From JAKSCF01 sp028279945 (GTDB taxonomy: Bacteria > Bacillota > Clostridia > Peptostreptococcales > JAAYPU01), in NCBI GenBank assembly GCA_028279945.1, contig JANQMT010000105.1, positions 48,257-112,256 on the forward strand: a stretch of DNA of 64,000 nt. Reading direction: 5' to 3'. The notes beneath the pieces are model-generated. The model was not told the DNA's origin and ran no database searches. It saw only the letters and a program-made list of their open reading frames with translations. The position numbers were made by a program, and so were the translations under genes. How positions within the stretch are numbered: position 1 is the stretch's first letter; every line of letters starts with the position of its first letter. Of this stretch, positions 51,862-61,136 are shown piece by piece.

Positions 51862-52419
51862 ATGGATAACGATAATGCGATAACCTTAAATGAGCTTTTG
51901 ATTTCCAGGGAAGAAAGAGCAAAAAAACAAAAGAGTTTGATACAAACTTATAAAGCCAATTTGATTTCCTTTATGGTAAATATCCCGGGAGCCCCCAAAA
52001 ACACCTATACAAGCAGAAAGCTTCATCATGAAGGGAGAGACATCTTAAAGAAAAAATTGAAAGAAAGTGATATTAATATTTTATACGCAGCATCTTATTA
52101 CCGTGTAACCGGGGCTGAGACATTTATTTTATCCCATGGGGATGCAATAAAGCTTAAAGAAATTTTAATCCATATTGAAGAGAACCACCCGCTTGGCAGA
52201 TTATTTGATTTTGATGTCATAGATAAGGATTTTACTTTCATTTCAAGAACTGATGTAGGTTATGAAAAAAGAAAATGCTTGTTATGTGATGAGGATGCGG
52301 TTATATGTGCCAGAAGCCGGAGGCATTCATATGAGCAATTAATTAAAGAGGTGTATTTTTTAACCTATTCATATTTTGATAAAATTAAATCATTTTCAAA
52401 TGAAAGAGGAGGATTTTAA
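51862..52419 (+). CDS. citX: Apo-citrate lyase phosphoribosyl-dephospho-CoA transferase CitX
   Basis: CitX attaches the phosphoribosyl-dephospho-CoA prosthetic group to the acyl carrier subunit of citrate lyase. The 185-residue length is normal. The family stretch GRLFDFDVIDKDFTFISRTD, then KRKCLLCDEDAVICARSRRH (about 112-155), is clear. It is the first gene of the citrate lyase region, behind an activator-type promoter. citG, which makes the precursor, is not in the window and must lie elsewhere or downstream. Confidence 0.92.
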   Translation: MDNDNAITLNELLISREERAKKQKSLIQTYKANLISFMVNIPGAPKNTYTSRKLHHEGRDILKKKLKESDINILYAASYYRVTGAETFILSHGDAIKLKEILIHIEENHPLGRLFDFDVIDKDFTFISRTDVGYEKRKCLLCDEDAVICARSRRHSYEQLIKEVYFLTYSYFDKIKSFSNERGGF

Positions 52420-52420
52420 A

Positions 52421-54712
52421 ATGATTAAGCTTTACGACAGCGGGGTTTACCTAATAAAAGGTAAACAAATCATACCAGATGGAGACAATTCAAAGGCAGT
52501 CATAAAAAAAATAACCGGAAAAGAAACTGATAAAGAAAGTGCATCCCATGAGACAATAACTTATTCCATTCTAAAAAAACATAATCATTCATTAAATCCA
52601 AAAGAACTTCAATTAAAATTTGATGCTTTGACATCTCATGATATTACTTATGTAAGTATCATACAAACCGCCAGGGCAAGCGGTCTTGAAAAGTTTGATA
52701 TACCTTATGTGTTGACAAACTGTCATAACAGCCTTTGTGCAGTGGGAGGCACTATCAACGAAGATGACCATATGTTTGGATTATCAGCAGCAAAAAAATA
52801 CGGAGGGATATATGTTCCGACACATCAAGCGGTCATACATCAGTATATGCGGGAAATGATGAGCGGATGCGGAAAGATGATACTCGGCTCTGACAGCCAT
52901 ACGCGTTACGGAGCTCTGGGAACTATGGCTATAGGAGAAGGCGGAGGTGAGCTTGTAAAACAGCTTCTCAACAGGACCTATGATATAAACCGCCCGGACG
53001 TAATCGCTGTTTACCTCACCGGGTCACCGCAAAATGGTGTAGGCCCTCAGGATATAGCTCTGGCAATAATAGGTGCGGTATTTAAAAATGGATATGTAAA
53101 AAATAAGGTCATGGAATTTGTAGGAGACGGTATTCAAAATTTAAATGTGGAATATAGAAACGGTATCGATGTAATGACCACAGAAACAACCTGTCTTTCT
53201 TCCATATGGACCACAGATGATGAGGTAAAAGATTATTATGACGTACATAATCGTATATCGGAATACAAGGCATTAACTCCCGGAGAAGTGGCTTATTATG
53301 ATGGAATGGTATATGTTGATATGTCAAAAATAAAGCCTATGATTGCAATGCCGTGTCATCCAAGCAATACTTATACCATCGAAGAATTAAATGACAATCT
53401 GGAAGATATTCTTTATGAAACAGAAAAGGCTATATCGGAACTTCTGAATAGTTCTGATATGAATTATTCATTAAGAGAAAAAATAAAGAACAATAAACTA
53501 TATGTAGAACAGGGCGTTATTGCAGGCTGTGCAGGAGGAACCTATGACAATATATGTGATGCGGCTGATATCTTAGACCAACAATCAATAGGCAACGATG
53601 AATTTGCACTCAGCGTATATCCTTCAAGTCAGCCTACACTTTCAAACCTTGTAGAAAACGGGACCATAGCAAAATTGATAAAATCAGGGGCAACCATTAG
53701 AACAGCATTCTGCGGGCCTTGTTTTGGAGCAGGGGATGTGCCGTCAAACAACAGCCTCTCAATAAGACATACAACGAGAAATTTTCCTAACAGAGAAGGT
53801 TCAAAACCCATGGACAGTCAGTTTGCATCGGTAGCGCTTATGGATGCAAGATCAATAGCAGCAACAGCAGTAAATGGCGGATGCCTTACACCGGCAACGG
53901 ATATTGATGTCAACTTTACAAAACCAAAATATTATTTTGATGAAGATATTTATAAAAATCGCTGTTATGATGGCTATAAAAATGAGAACAGCTCTGCTGA
54001 ATTAAAGATTGGACCAAATATAAAAGATTGGCCAGAAATAAGTGAGTTGACACAAAATATAGTATTAAAGGTTGTATCGGTAATAAAAGATTCTGTAACC
54101 ACTACAGATGAGCTGATTCCTTCAGGGGAAACGTCTAGTTATCGTTCAAATCCCATTAAGCTTGCAGAATATACATTATCGCGAAAAGATCCCTCTTACG
54201 TAGGAAAAGCAAAAGAAATACAAAGAGCGGAAAAACACAGAGCTGAAGGTAAATGTCCTATGGATGCAATTTTGGAATTAAAAGAAATATTTCAAAAAAT
54301 TAATAGCATAAAAGGATATGAAGAGGTAGCAGCATCTGACACAGGATTTGGAAGTGCCATATATGCTATAAAGCCCGGTGACGGATCAGCACGTGAACAG
54401 GCCGCTTCTTGCCAAAGAGTTCTTGGAGGGTTGGCAAATATTGCTAAGGAATATGCTACGAAACGCTATCGTTCAAATCTGATTAACTGGGGTATCATTC
54501 CATTTATCTTAAAAGAAGAGCCTGAATTTAGAGATGGGGATTATATATTTATACCTGATATCAGAGGGGCAATATCTCAAGGAAATGAAGCAATAAAGGC
54601 CTACATAGTTGGCGAAGAAGTAAAGGAACTTGAGCTAAATATAACGCCTATTACCAATGAAGAAAAAGAGATCATTCTTTCCGGATGTCTTATGAATTAT
54701 TACAAAGAATAA
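52421..54712 (+). CDS. Aconitase family hydratase
   Basis: This 763-residue protein belongs to the aconitase superfamily (the putative hydratase branch). The 4Fe-4S ligands are Cys in VIAGCAGGTYDN and the pair in FCGPCFGAGD; the substrate loops GSDSHTRYGALG and the swivel domain (about 600-763) with YRSNLINWGIIPF are present. GAGGAGG fits ATG 52421; an in-frame ATG at 52376 overlaps citX. Its place between citX and the kinase suggests it interconverts citrate, aconitate or isocitrate for citrate lyase. Other 2-hydroxy tricarboxylates are possible. Confidence 0.88.
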   Translation: MIKLYDSGVYLIKGKQIIPDGDNSKAVIKKITGKETDKESASHETITYSILKKHNHSLNPKELQLKFDALTSHDITYVSIIQTARASGLEKFDIPYVLTNCHNSLCAVGGTINEDDHMFGLSAAKKYGGIYVPTHQAVIHQYMREMMSGCGKMILGSDSHTRYGALGTMAIGEGGGELVKQLLNRTYDINRPDVIAVYLTGSPQNGVGPQDIALAIIGAVFKNGYVKNKVMEFVGDGIQNLNVEYRNGIDVMTTETTCLSSIWTTDDEVKDYYDVHNRISEYKALTPGEVAYYDGMVYVDMSKIKPMIAMPCHPSNTYTIEELNDNLEDILYETEKAISELLNSSDMNYSLREKIKNNKLYVEQGVIAGCAGGTYDNICDAADILDQQSIGNDEFALSVYPSSQPTLSNLVENGTIAKLIKSGATIRTAFCGPCFGAGDVPSNNSLSIRHTTRNFPNREGSKPMDSQFASVALMDARSIAATAVNGGCLTPATDIDVNFTKPKYYFDEDIYKNRCYDGYKNENSSAELKIGPNIKDWPEISELTQNIVLKVVSVIKDSVTTTDELIPSGETSSYRSNPIKLAEYTLSRKDPSYVGKAKEIQRAEKHRAEGKCPMDAILELKEIFQKINSIKGYEEVAASDTGFGSAIYAIKPGDGSAREQAASCQRVLGGLANIAKEYATKRYRSNLINWGIIPFILKEEPEFRDGDYIFIPDIRGAISQGNEAIKAYIVGEEVKELELNITPITNEEKEIILSGCLMNYYKE

Positions 54713-54744
54713 GACAATATTTTTAAAAACAATTTACAGGTGCA

Positions 54745-54800
54745 AATCTTAAAGAATTTTAAGATTTTGTCAGAATATTTTAAGATTATGAGTTTATATT
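54745..54800 (+). promoter_or_regulatory. Kinase-gene promoter with tandem response-regulator repeats
   Basis: CTTAAA-N4-TTTAAG (54748-54763) is followed by 10-11 bp repeats TTTTAAGATT (54757), TTGTCAGAAT (54767) and TTTTAAGATT (54778-54787). The last ends 7 bp before TATATT (54795-54800), the same geometry as at citX. Confidence 0.6.
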
Positions 54801-54900
54801 TAAAATAACCGATACAACAAAAGTTTTTGAAAAGTAAAATTACTTATTAAAATACCGACAACACCCTATGTTTTCGAAGAGGAAAGTAGATTGTTAATTA

Positions 54901-54928
54901 TTGAAAACAAGTATAATGGACATATAAT
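54901..54928 (+). promoter_or_regulatory. Second promoter of the kinase gene
   Basis: TTGAAA (54901-54906), a 16-bp spacer and TATAAT (54923-54928) form a promoter without repeats, probably for basal expression. The remaining bases between 54801 and 54900 show nothing clear. Confidence 0.5.
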
Positions 54929-54964
54929 ATAAGAAAATATACTAATTCTTTGTGGGGTGTAAAA

Positions 54965-57226
54965 ATGTTGGATAAAGATATAAAGACTGTGATAAATCCA
55001 ATGACAAAAAAATTGCAAACAAGTAAAGCCGTGCTGTATACAATGCTGATTGTACTGGCCCTTATAATTGTTCTCGTGAGGATGGGATTTAAAGCCTATG
55101 AGACGGATAAGAGTACCATAATCAGTCAGCAGCAGCAGCATCTTCTAACCATCAGTAAATCTATTTGCCAAGGTCTGGAGGTATTTGTCAGCGAAAAGAT
55201 GGACGGATTGAAGATACTTACTTTAAACGAAGAATTTGCTTACGGCGTCAAAAGTGGAGATATCACATCTATACAGTCAGCATTGAATGCATTTGTAGAA
55301 GCACAGAATCACGATATTCAGATGATATATGAAATAGACAGTTCCGGAGAAATTATATACCAATATCCAAACAAAGCGATAAATTCTGAAATTGAACTGC
55401 TAATGAAAGATGACATTGAACGTGTTTTAAAAAACAAAACTCAGTATATCAGCAGAGCACGCAAGGATTCTAACGGTGAATTTACGGTCAATTTGTTCAT
55501 GCCGGTATTCTATGAAGAAGAATTTGCAGGTATAATAGCAGCTTCAGTAAAATTGGAAAGTATGTATGAAAAGCTGGTAAGGAATGCAAAGGGCGGTGAA
55601 AAAGGCTATGCGATGGTAAAAGACCAAGATAGGATCATTCTGATGCACCCTGTAAAAGAAAAAGTTGGTATTGCTTCTGTAGAAACAAGAAAGGAATTGT
55701 ATCCCTATCTTGATCTCAGTGAACTTGAAGACCTTATTGACCAGCAGTTGACTAATGAAGAAGGTACTTCGGTATATCATTCATACTGGTGGACAGAAAA
55801 TGTACTAAAAAAAGCAAAAAAACTCAATGCATTTGCCAGAGCATATATAGGAGAGTATTTCTGGGTGGTTTCTACGACGATGTCTTATGATGAAGTTGAG
55901 GGGCCTTTAAGAAAAAGCCTTGAAAAAATAATTGAGATTTCAGCATTGGTAGTTATTATTTTAACAATGGAAATGTTTATTATACTAAAAATGCAAAAGA
56001 ATAAAGAAGCTCTTGAAGTAGAAACGAAATATCTGAAAGAACTCAATAAAACAACCGAAGAATTGAGAAAAAGTGAGGTACAATTACAGCACTCTCAAAA
56101 ATTGCAGACCATTGGGACTTTAACAGGTGGTATCGCTCATGAATTTAATAATTTATTGACGCCTATTCTTGGGTATTCTGAGTTATTGCTGAATGACTGT
56201 AAAGATGAGGAGATGTATGACGAATTAAGTGAAATATATGATTCGTCCAAGAAAGCAAAAGATATTATTGAACAAATTCTCATATTCAGTCATAGAAACA
56301 ATACAACCATTAAGCTTAAGCCTGTAAAGATCAATGAATTGGTGAATGAAACATTAAAATTAGTGAAATTGACTATACCCAATAATATCAACATCGTTCA
56401 TAAATCCAAGAATGATTGTGGATATATTTTAGCAAATCCAACACAGATTCATCAGGTGCTCATTAATTTGTGTACAAATGCCATTTATGCTATGAAAGAA
56501 AGCGGCGGCCTTCTGGAAATAGATATGAGAGTTGTATCTAAAAACCAGGAAAAGGATCTGAAAAACAGAGATTTGATGAATGAAACATTTGTAAAAATAA
56601 CTGTTAAAGATACCGGATGCGGCATGAGTAAAGAAATGATGAATAAGATTTTTGATCCCTTTCATACCACAAAACCAGTTGGAGAAGGTACGGGTCTTGG
56701 CTTATCGGTTGTCCACGGTATTATTGAAAGACACCGGGGGAAAGTAGTGGTTAAAAGCATAGAAGGAGTGGGAAGCACGTTTAATGTGTATTTACCCAGA
56801 ATTGAATTAAAAACAAATTATGAAAAATTGGTCGGAGATGATTATGATGAAGGTAAAGAATCCATTTTGATTGTTGATGATGATCATAAAATAGTAAAAG
56901 TGATGAAAAAAAGCCTTGAAAAGTTTGGATATAAAGTGAGCACTGAAACTAACAGTTTGAAAGCTTTAAAAAATATTTGTATTAATCCATATGAATTTGA
57001 CCTGATTATTACGGATCAAAATATGCCTGAGTTAGAAGGCATAGAGCTGGCAAAGAAGCTGAAAGAGCTTCGTCCGGATTTGAAGATTATTTTAATAACC
57101 GGTTTTATTAATGACAATGTTGCCGGATACATTAACAGTACGGTCATAGATGACTATTTAGTTAAACCCATATTATCTGCTGAACTGCATAATAAAATAC
57201 AAAAAGTTTTGTTATCAGATGATTAA
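54965..57226 (+). CDS. Membrane-bound hybrid sensor histidine kinase
   Basis: This 753-residue sensor kinase has TM1 (about 22-42), an extracellular Cache-like sensing region (about 45-318, with DRIILMHPVKEKVG), TM2 (about 322-345), a HisKA domain with His392 in GGIAHEFNNLLTP, a HATPase domain (LINLCTNAIYAM, GTGLGLSVVHGI) and a C-terminal receiver (about 635-750) with the acceptor Asp in LIITDQNMPE. It likely senses an external tricarboxylate such as citrate. The regulator at 50905-51597 is the only separate response regulator in the window. ATG 54965 follows TGGGGTG. Confidence 0.9.
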   Translation: MLDKDIKTVINPMTKKLQTSKAVLYTMLIVLALIIVLVRMGFKAYETDKSTIISQQQQHLLTISKSICQGLEVFVSEKMDGLKILTLNEEFAYGVKSGDITSIQSALNAFVEAQNHDIQMIYEIDSSGEIIYQYPNKAINSEIELLMKDDIERVLKNKTQYISRARKDSNGEFTVNLFMPVFYEEEFAGIIAASVKLESMYEKLVRNAKGGEKGYAMVKDQDRIILMHPVKEKVGIASVETRKELYPYLDLSELEDLIDQQLTNEEGTSVYHSYWWTENVLKKAKKLNAFARAYIGEYFWVVSTTMSYDEVEGPLRKSLEKIIEISALVVIILTMEMFIILKMQKNKEALEVETKYLKELNKTTEELRKSEVQLQHSQKLQTIGTLTGGIAHEFNNLLTPILGYSELLLNDCKDEEMYDELSEIYDSSKKAKDIIEQILIFSHRNNTTIKLKPVKINELVNETLKLVKLTIPNNINIVHKSKNDCGYILANPTQIHQVLINLCTNAIYAMKESGGLLEIDMRVVSKNQEKDLKNRDLMNETFVKITVKDTGCGMSKEMMNKIFDPFHTTKPVGEGTGLGLSVVHGIIERHRGKVVVKSIEGVGSTFNVYLPRIELKTNYEKLVGDDYDEGKESILIVDDDHKIVKVMKKSLEKFGYKVSTETNSLKALKNICINPYEFDLIITDQNMPELEGIELAKKLKELRPDLKIILITGFINDNVAGYINSTVIDDYLVKPILSAELHNKIQKVLLSDD

Positions 57227-58289
57227 AGAAAGGATGAAGTCTTTGGAATTTGCTCATTTTCAGGAAAGAATTATGTTATTAACTTCAGAGACAGAAAAAA
57301 AGAGAATCCAGGAGTTTTTGGGAGAACAAGATCTTTTATTTGATAATGATATCGAGTATACGGTTGCTTTATTCGATAAAGAAAAAATAATTGCAACCGG
57401 TTCTTTTAGTCAGAAAATTTTGAAGTGTATCGCGGTAGACCAAGAATATAAAAACATGGGGCTATCTAACAGAATCGTTTCTCATTTGGTCAGTGAACAA
57501 TACCAAAGAGGTAATACACATCTCTTTTTATATACGAAGCCCGAAAACTATACTCTATTTTCTGAATTAGGATTTTATAAAATTTCTGAAGTGATTTCTA
57601 AAGTCGTCTTAATGGAAAATAAACCAAATGGCATCAAAAGCTATCTGGAAGACATTTCAGAGCACAAACACGAAGGAAAAGATATTGCTTCAATCGTGAT
57701 GAACTGTAATCCATTTACCTTGGGGCATCAATATCTCATAGAATATGCAGCTGCACGTAATGACCAAGTCAATATCTTTGCAGTATCCGAAGATAAATCC
57801 AGCTTTCCGGCTGAAGTACGATATGAGCTGATAAAAGAAGGCGTTAAACATTTACCTAATGTTGTTGTGCACAAAGGAAAGGACTATATTATATCCAGTG
57901 CCACGTTTCCTTCATACTTTATAAAAGAATATCAAGATGCGGTTGAAACCCATGCATTAATGGATTTGAAAATTTTTGGAGAACACATTACACCATCTTT
58001 GGGCATCCATAAAAGGTATATAGGAGAAGAGCCGTATTGCCATGTTACAAGAACCTATAACCAAATCATGAAAGAGGTGCTTCCTGGATACCATATACAA
58101 GTCATTGAAATACCAAGAATGGCAGTGGATGATTCAGCAGTAAGTGCATCAAAAGTCAGAGCGTACATTCGCAGTAATGATCTTGAAAAGATTCAAGATT
58201 TGGTACCTCAGGCGACATATGATTTTATCATATCCAAAGAAGCAAGAAACATTATTCGAAAAATACAAAATGAGAACAGCAGGCACTAA
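57219..58289 (+). CDS. citC: Citrate lyase ligase CitC
   Basis: CitC acetylates the prosthetic group of citrate lyase and so activates it. The 356-residue protein has a GNAT-like N-terminal domain (about 25-140) and a nucleotidyltransferase domain with MNCNPFTLGHQYLIEYAA (about 167) and the SASKVR motif (about 305-312). The frame overlaps the kinase stop. ATG 57219, ATG 57234 and TTG 57243 are all possible starts; AGGATG favours one of the later two. It begins the citC-citD-citE-citF series. Confidence 0.93.
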   Translation: MIKERMKSLEFAHFQERIMLLTSETEKKRIQEFLGEQDLLFDNDIEYTVALFDKEKIIATGSFSQKILKCIAVDQEYKNMGLSNRIVSHLVSEQYQRGNTHLFLYTKPENYTLFSELGFYKISEVISKVVLMENKPNGIKSYLEDISEHKHEGKDIASIVMNCNPFTLGHQYLIEYAAARNDQVNIFAVSEDKSSFPAEVRYELIKEGVKHLPNVVVHKGKDYIISSATFPSYFIKEYQDAVETHALMDLKIFGEHITPSLGIHKRYIGEEPYCHVTRTYNQIMKEVLPGYHIQVIEIPRMAVDDSAVSASKVRAYIRSNDLEKIQDLVPQATYDFIISKEARNIIRKIQNENSRH

Positions 58290-58303
58290 AAGGAGGGTGG
58301 CAT

Positions 58304-58600
58304 ATGAAACTAATTGATGTAGGAATCTCTGGAACATTCGAATCAAGTGACATTATGATAACGCTTGAAAGAAACACGCAAAAAGGCATCATCATCAATT
58401 TAAAAAGTACGGTTAAAGAACAATTTGGAAAACAAATCGTAAAGGTCATTGAAGAAACACTAAAGGAAACCGGGATGACGGATGTCATAGTATATGCAAA
58501 TGACAAAGGGGCCTTGGACTGTACCATAAAGGCACGAATCCTAACAGCCGTATACAGGGCAAGCAGATCAACCGAATATGTATGGGGGGATGTCAAATGA
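58304..58600 (+). CDS. citD: Citrate lyase acyl carrier protein CitD
   Basis: This is the gamma subunit of citrate lyase, 98 residues, carrying the phosphoribosyl-dephospho-CoA group. Ser14 in TFESSDIMI is the attachment site. AAGGAGGGTGG precedes the start. Its stop shares ATGA with the citE start. Confidence 0.95.
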   Translation: MKLIDVGISGTFESSDIMITLERNTQKGIIINLKSTVKEQFGKQIVKVIEETLKETGMTDVIVYANDKGALDCTIKARILTAVYRASRSTEYVWGDVK

Positions 58601-59475
58601 AAAGACTCAGAAGAACCATGCTGTATGTACCGGGGAATAACCCGGGAATGATCCGAGATGCACATATTTACGGCTCTGACTCGATTATGTTCGATTTAGA
58701 GGACTCCGTATCCCTTAATGAAAAAGATGCAGCCAGATTCTTGGTATACAGTGCATTAGAAACCATTGACTACGGAAGAAGCGAAGTTGTTGTAAGGATA
58801 AACGGTCTGGATACACCATTTGGAAAAGAAGATGTAAAGGCCATGGTAAGCGTAAAGCCTGACATCATAAGACTACCCAAGACAGAAAAACCTGAGGACA
58901 TCATACAGATAGATGAATTAATCGGTGAGCTGGAAGCAGAAATAGGAATAGAAGTAGGGACCATCAAACTTATGGCGGCTGTAGAAAATGCATTAGGCGC
59001 CATCAACGCATACCAGATAGCCTCAGCAAGCAAGAGACTGGTAGGCATTGCAATAGGAGCAGAAGACTTTGTGACAGACCTTAAAACAACCCGGTCATTG
59101 GATGGGATAGAACTGCTGACGGCAAGAAGCATGATTTTGTTTGCAGCAAGAGCAGCAGGAATTGATGCCATCGACACAGTATTTTCAGATGTCAATGATG
59201 AAGAAGGCTTTGAAAAAGAAGTAAGACTCATCAAACAACTGGGATTTGACGGAAAATCCATTATCAACCCAAGACAAATAGAGATCATTCATAGGATCTT
59301 TACGCCCACAGAAGAAGAAATAAACAAATCAATGAGAATCATAGAAGCCATAAAAGAAGCAGAATCAAGAGGCTCAGGCGTTGTTAACTTAGATGGAAAA
59401 ATGATCGATAAACCGATAGTACAAAGAGCTCAAAGAATCATCGATTTGGCCGATGCTGCAAGAGTATATGTATAA
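58597..59475 (+). CDS. citE: Citrate lyase beta subunit CitE
   Basis: CitE cleaves the citryl thioester to oxaloacetate and the acetyl carrier. The 292-residue TIM-barrel protein shows LRRTMLYVPGNNPGMIRDA, the metal/substrate motifs IMFDLEDSVSLNEKD and IGAEDFVTDL, and KSIINPRQIEIIH. The start overlaps the citD stop by four bases behind GGGGGGATG, so translation is coupled. Confidence 0.96.
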   Translation: MKRLRRTMLYVPGNNPGMIRDAHIYGSDSIMFDLEDSVSLNEKDAARFLVYSALETIDYGRSEVVVRINGLDTPFGKEDVKAMVSVKPDIIRLPKTEKPEDIIQIDELIGELEAEIGIEVGTIKLMAAVENALGAINAYQIASASKRLVGIAIGAEDFVTDLKTTRSLDGIELLTARSMILFAARAAGIDAIDTVFSDVNDEEGFEKEVRLIKQLGFDGKSIINPRQIEIIHRIFTPTEEEINKSMRIIEAIKEAESRGSGVVNLDGKMIDKPIVQRAQRIIDLADAARVYV

Positions 59476-59496
59476 AGTGAGGGCGGGTGAGAATAA

Positions 59497-61056
59497 ATGA
59501 TAAATGCTGTAGGAAGAGAAATCCCCGAAGAAATACAAGGGTTGGGGAAACTAAGACCCTATGAAATATCTGAAACAAACGGACACATAAAAAACACACA
59601 AAAGCTAAAAGAAAGGCAAGTCCATGCCATAAAAAGCAAATTCTTAGACACCATAGAAGAAGCAATCGTTGAGTCGGGATTAAAAAGCGGAATGACCATA
59701 TCTTTTCACCATCACTTCAGAAATGGTGACTATATCGTAAACATGGTGATGGATGTCATAGCAAAAATGGGAATAGGTGACCTTGTGTTATCGGCAAGCT
59801 CATTAATAGATGTACATGAACCCTTAATCCAACACATCAAAAACGGAGTAGTCAAAAGGATAGAAACCAGCGGTGTCAGAGGCGCTTTAGCAGACGCCAT
59901 ATCCAATGGACTTATGGATATCCCCATCATCATAAGATCCCATGGCGGCAGAGCCAGATGCATTGCATCAGGAGAAGTAGAAATTGATGTGGCCTTTTTA
60001 GGCGTCCCCTCATGTGATGCTTTTGGAAATGCCAACGGATATGCCAGAGATACCACAACACACTCGGTATGCGGTTCATTAGGATATGCAAAAGTGGATG
60101 CACAATATGCCAATAAAGTGGTACTCATTACAGATACTTTAGTGGAGTACCCAAATCTTCCCTTTGCAATACCACAGTCCCAAGTAGACTATGTGGTTAA
60201 AGTAGACGCAATAGGCGACCCTAAAGGCATCATGTCAGGGGCCACAAGATTTACAACAAACCCAAGAGATTTACTGATTGCAAAACATGCAGCAGATGTA
60301 ATAGAAAGCTCAGGCTACTTTGAAGACGGATTCTCCATGCAAACAGGCTCAGGAGGAGCAGCATTAGCAACCACAAGATTTCTAAGAGATAAAATGATTG
60401 CTAAAAATGTAAAAGCCAGCTTTGCATTAGGCGGTATAACCGGACAGATGGTTAAGCTTCATGAAGAAGGATTGATAAGAAAAATATTAGATGTACAAAG
60501 CTTTGACCTGTCTGCAGCAGAATCCCTGAAAAACAACCGATACCATTATCAAATAGATGCATCCTACTATGCAAACCCTGATGATGAAGGCAGTGCGGTT
60601 AATCAACTGGATGTAGTGGTACTGAGTGCTTTAGAAATAGATGTAGACTTCAACGTCAATGTCATAACAGGATCAGACGGCGTCATACGGGGCGCATCGG
60701 GAGGACATTGTGATACGGCTGCAGGAGCAGCAGTATCCATCATTGTTGCCCCCTTAATAAGAGGAAGAATCCCAAGCATACTTGATAAAGTCAATACAAT
60801 CATCACCCCGGGACATACGGTTGACGTACTGGTAACGGATCAGGGGATTGCAGTCAATCCATTAAGACGGGAGCTCAGACACAACTTAAAAGCGGCTAAG
60901 ATACCCGTATATACAATAGAAGAACTGAAAGTAAAGGCTGAAAGACTAGTCGGAAAGCCTGAACAAATACACTTTGAAGATAAGGTGGTAGGCGTTATCA
61001 ACTATAGAGATGGATCTGTTATTGATGTGATACGTCAGGTTAAAGTGACAGATTGA
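59497..61056 (+). CDS. citF: Citrate lyase alpha subunit CitF
   Basis: CitF is the citrate:acetyl-ACP transferase of citrate lyase. The 519-residue length is normal. Visible landmarks are SFHHHFRNGDYIVNMV, a GVRGALADAISNGLMD region, GVPSCDAFGNANG, and ASGGHCDTAAGA near the C-terminus. GGGCGGGTGAG precedes the ATG. With CitD and CitE it makes the complete enzyme, which yields acetate and oxaloacetate from citrate. Confidence 0.96.
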   Translation: MINAVGREIPEEIQGLGKLRPYEISETNGHIKNTQKLKERQVHAIKSKFLDTIEEAIVESGLKSGMTISFHHHFRNGDYIVNMVMDVIAKMGIGDLVLSASSLIDVHEPLIQHIKNGVVKRIETSGVRGALADAISNGLMDIPIIIRSHGGRARCIASGEVEIDVAFLGVPSCDAFGNANGYARDTTTHSVCGSLGYAKVDAQYANKVVLITDTLVEYPNLPFAIPQSQVDYVVKVDAIGDPKGIMSGATRFTTNPRDLLIAKHAADVIESSGYFEDGFSMQTGSGGAALATTRFLRDKMIAKNVKASFALGGITGQMVKLHEEGLIRKILDVQSFDLSAAESLKNNRYHYQIDASYYANPDDEGSAVNQLDVVVLSALEIDVDFNVNVITGSDGVIRGASGGHCDTAAGAAVSIIVAPLIRGRIPSILDKVNTIITPGHTVDVLVTDQGIAVNPLRRELRHNLKAAKIPVYTIEELKVKAERLVGKPEQIHFEDKVVGVINYRDGSVIDVIRQVKVTD

Positions 61057-61136
61057 AAATTTTTTCAGATTATACCCTTTTATAAAAAAATCAAAGGGAT
61101 AATATAAAAAAATTAAATAACGAAAGGGAGAAAAGT

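Noticed and set aside
58770..59288. 172-codon - strand frame within citE
   Set aside because: It is a shadow of citE, with no ribosome binding site and a composition typical of antisense reading.
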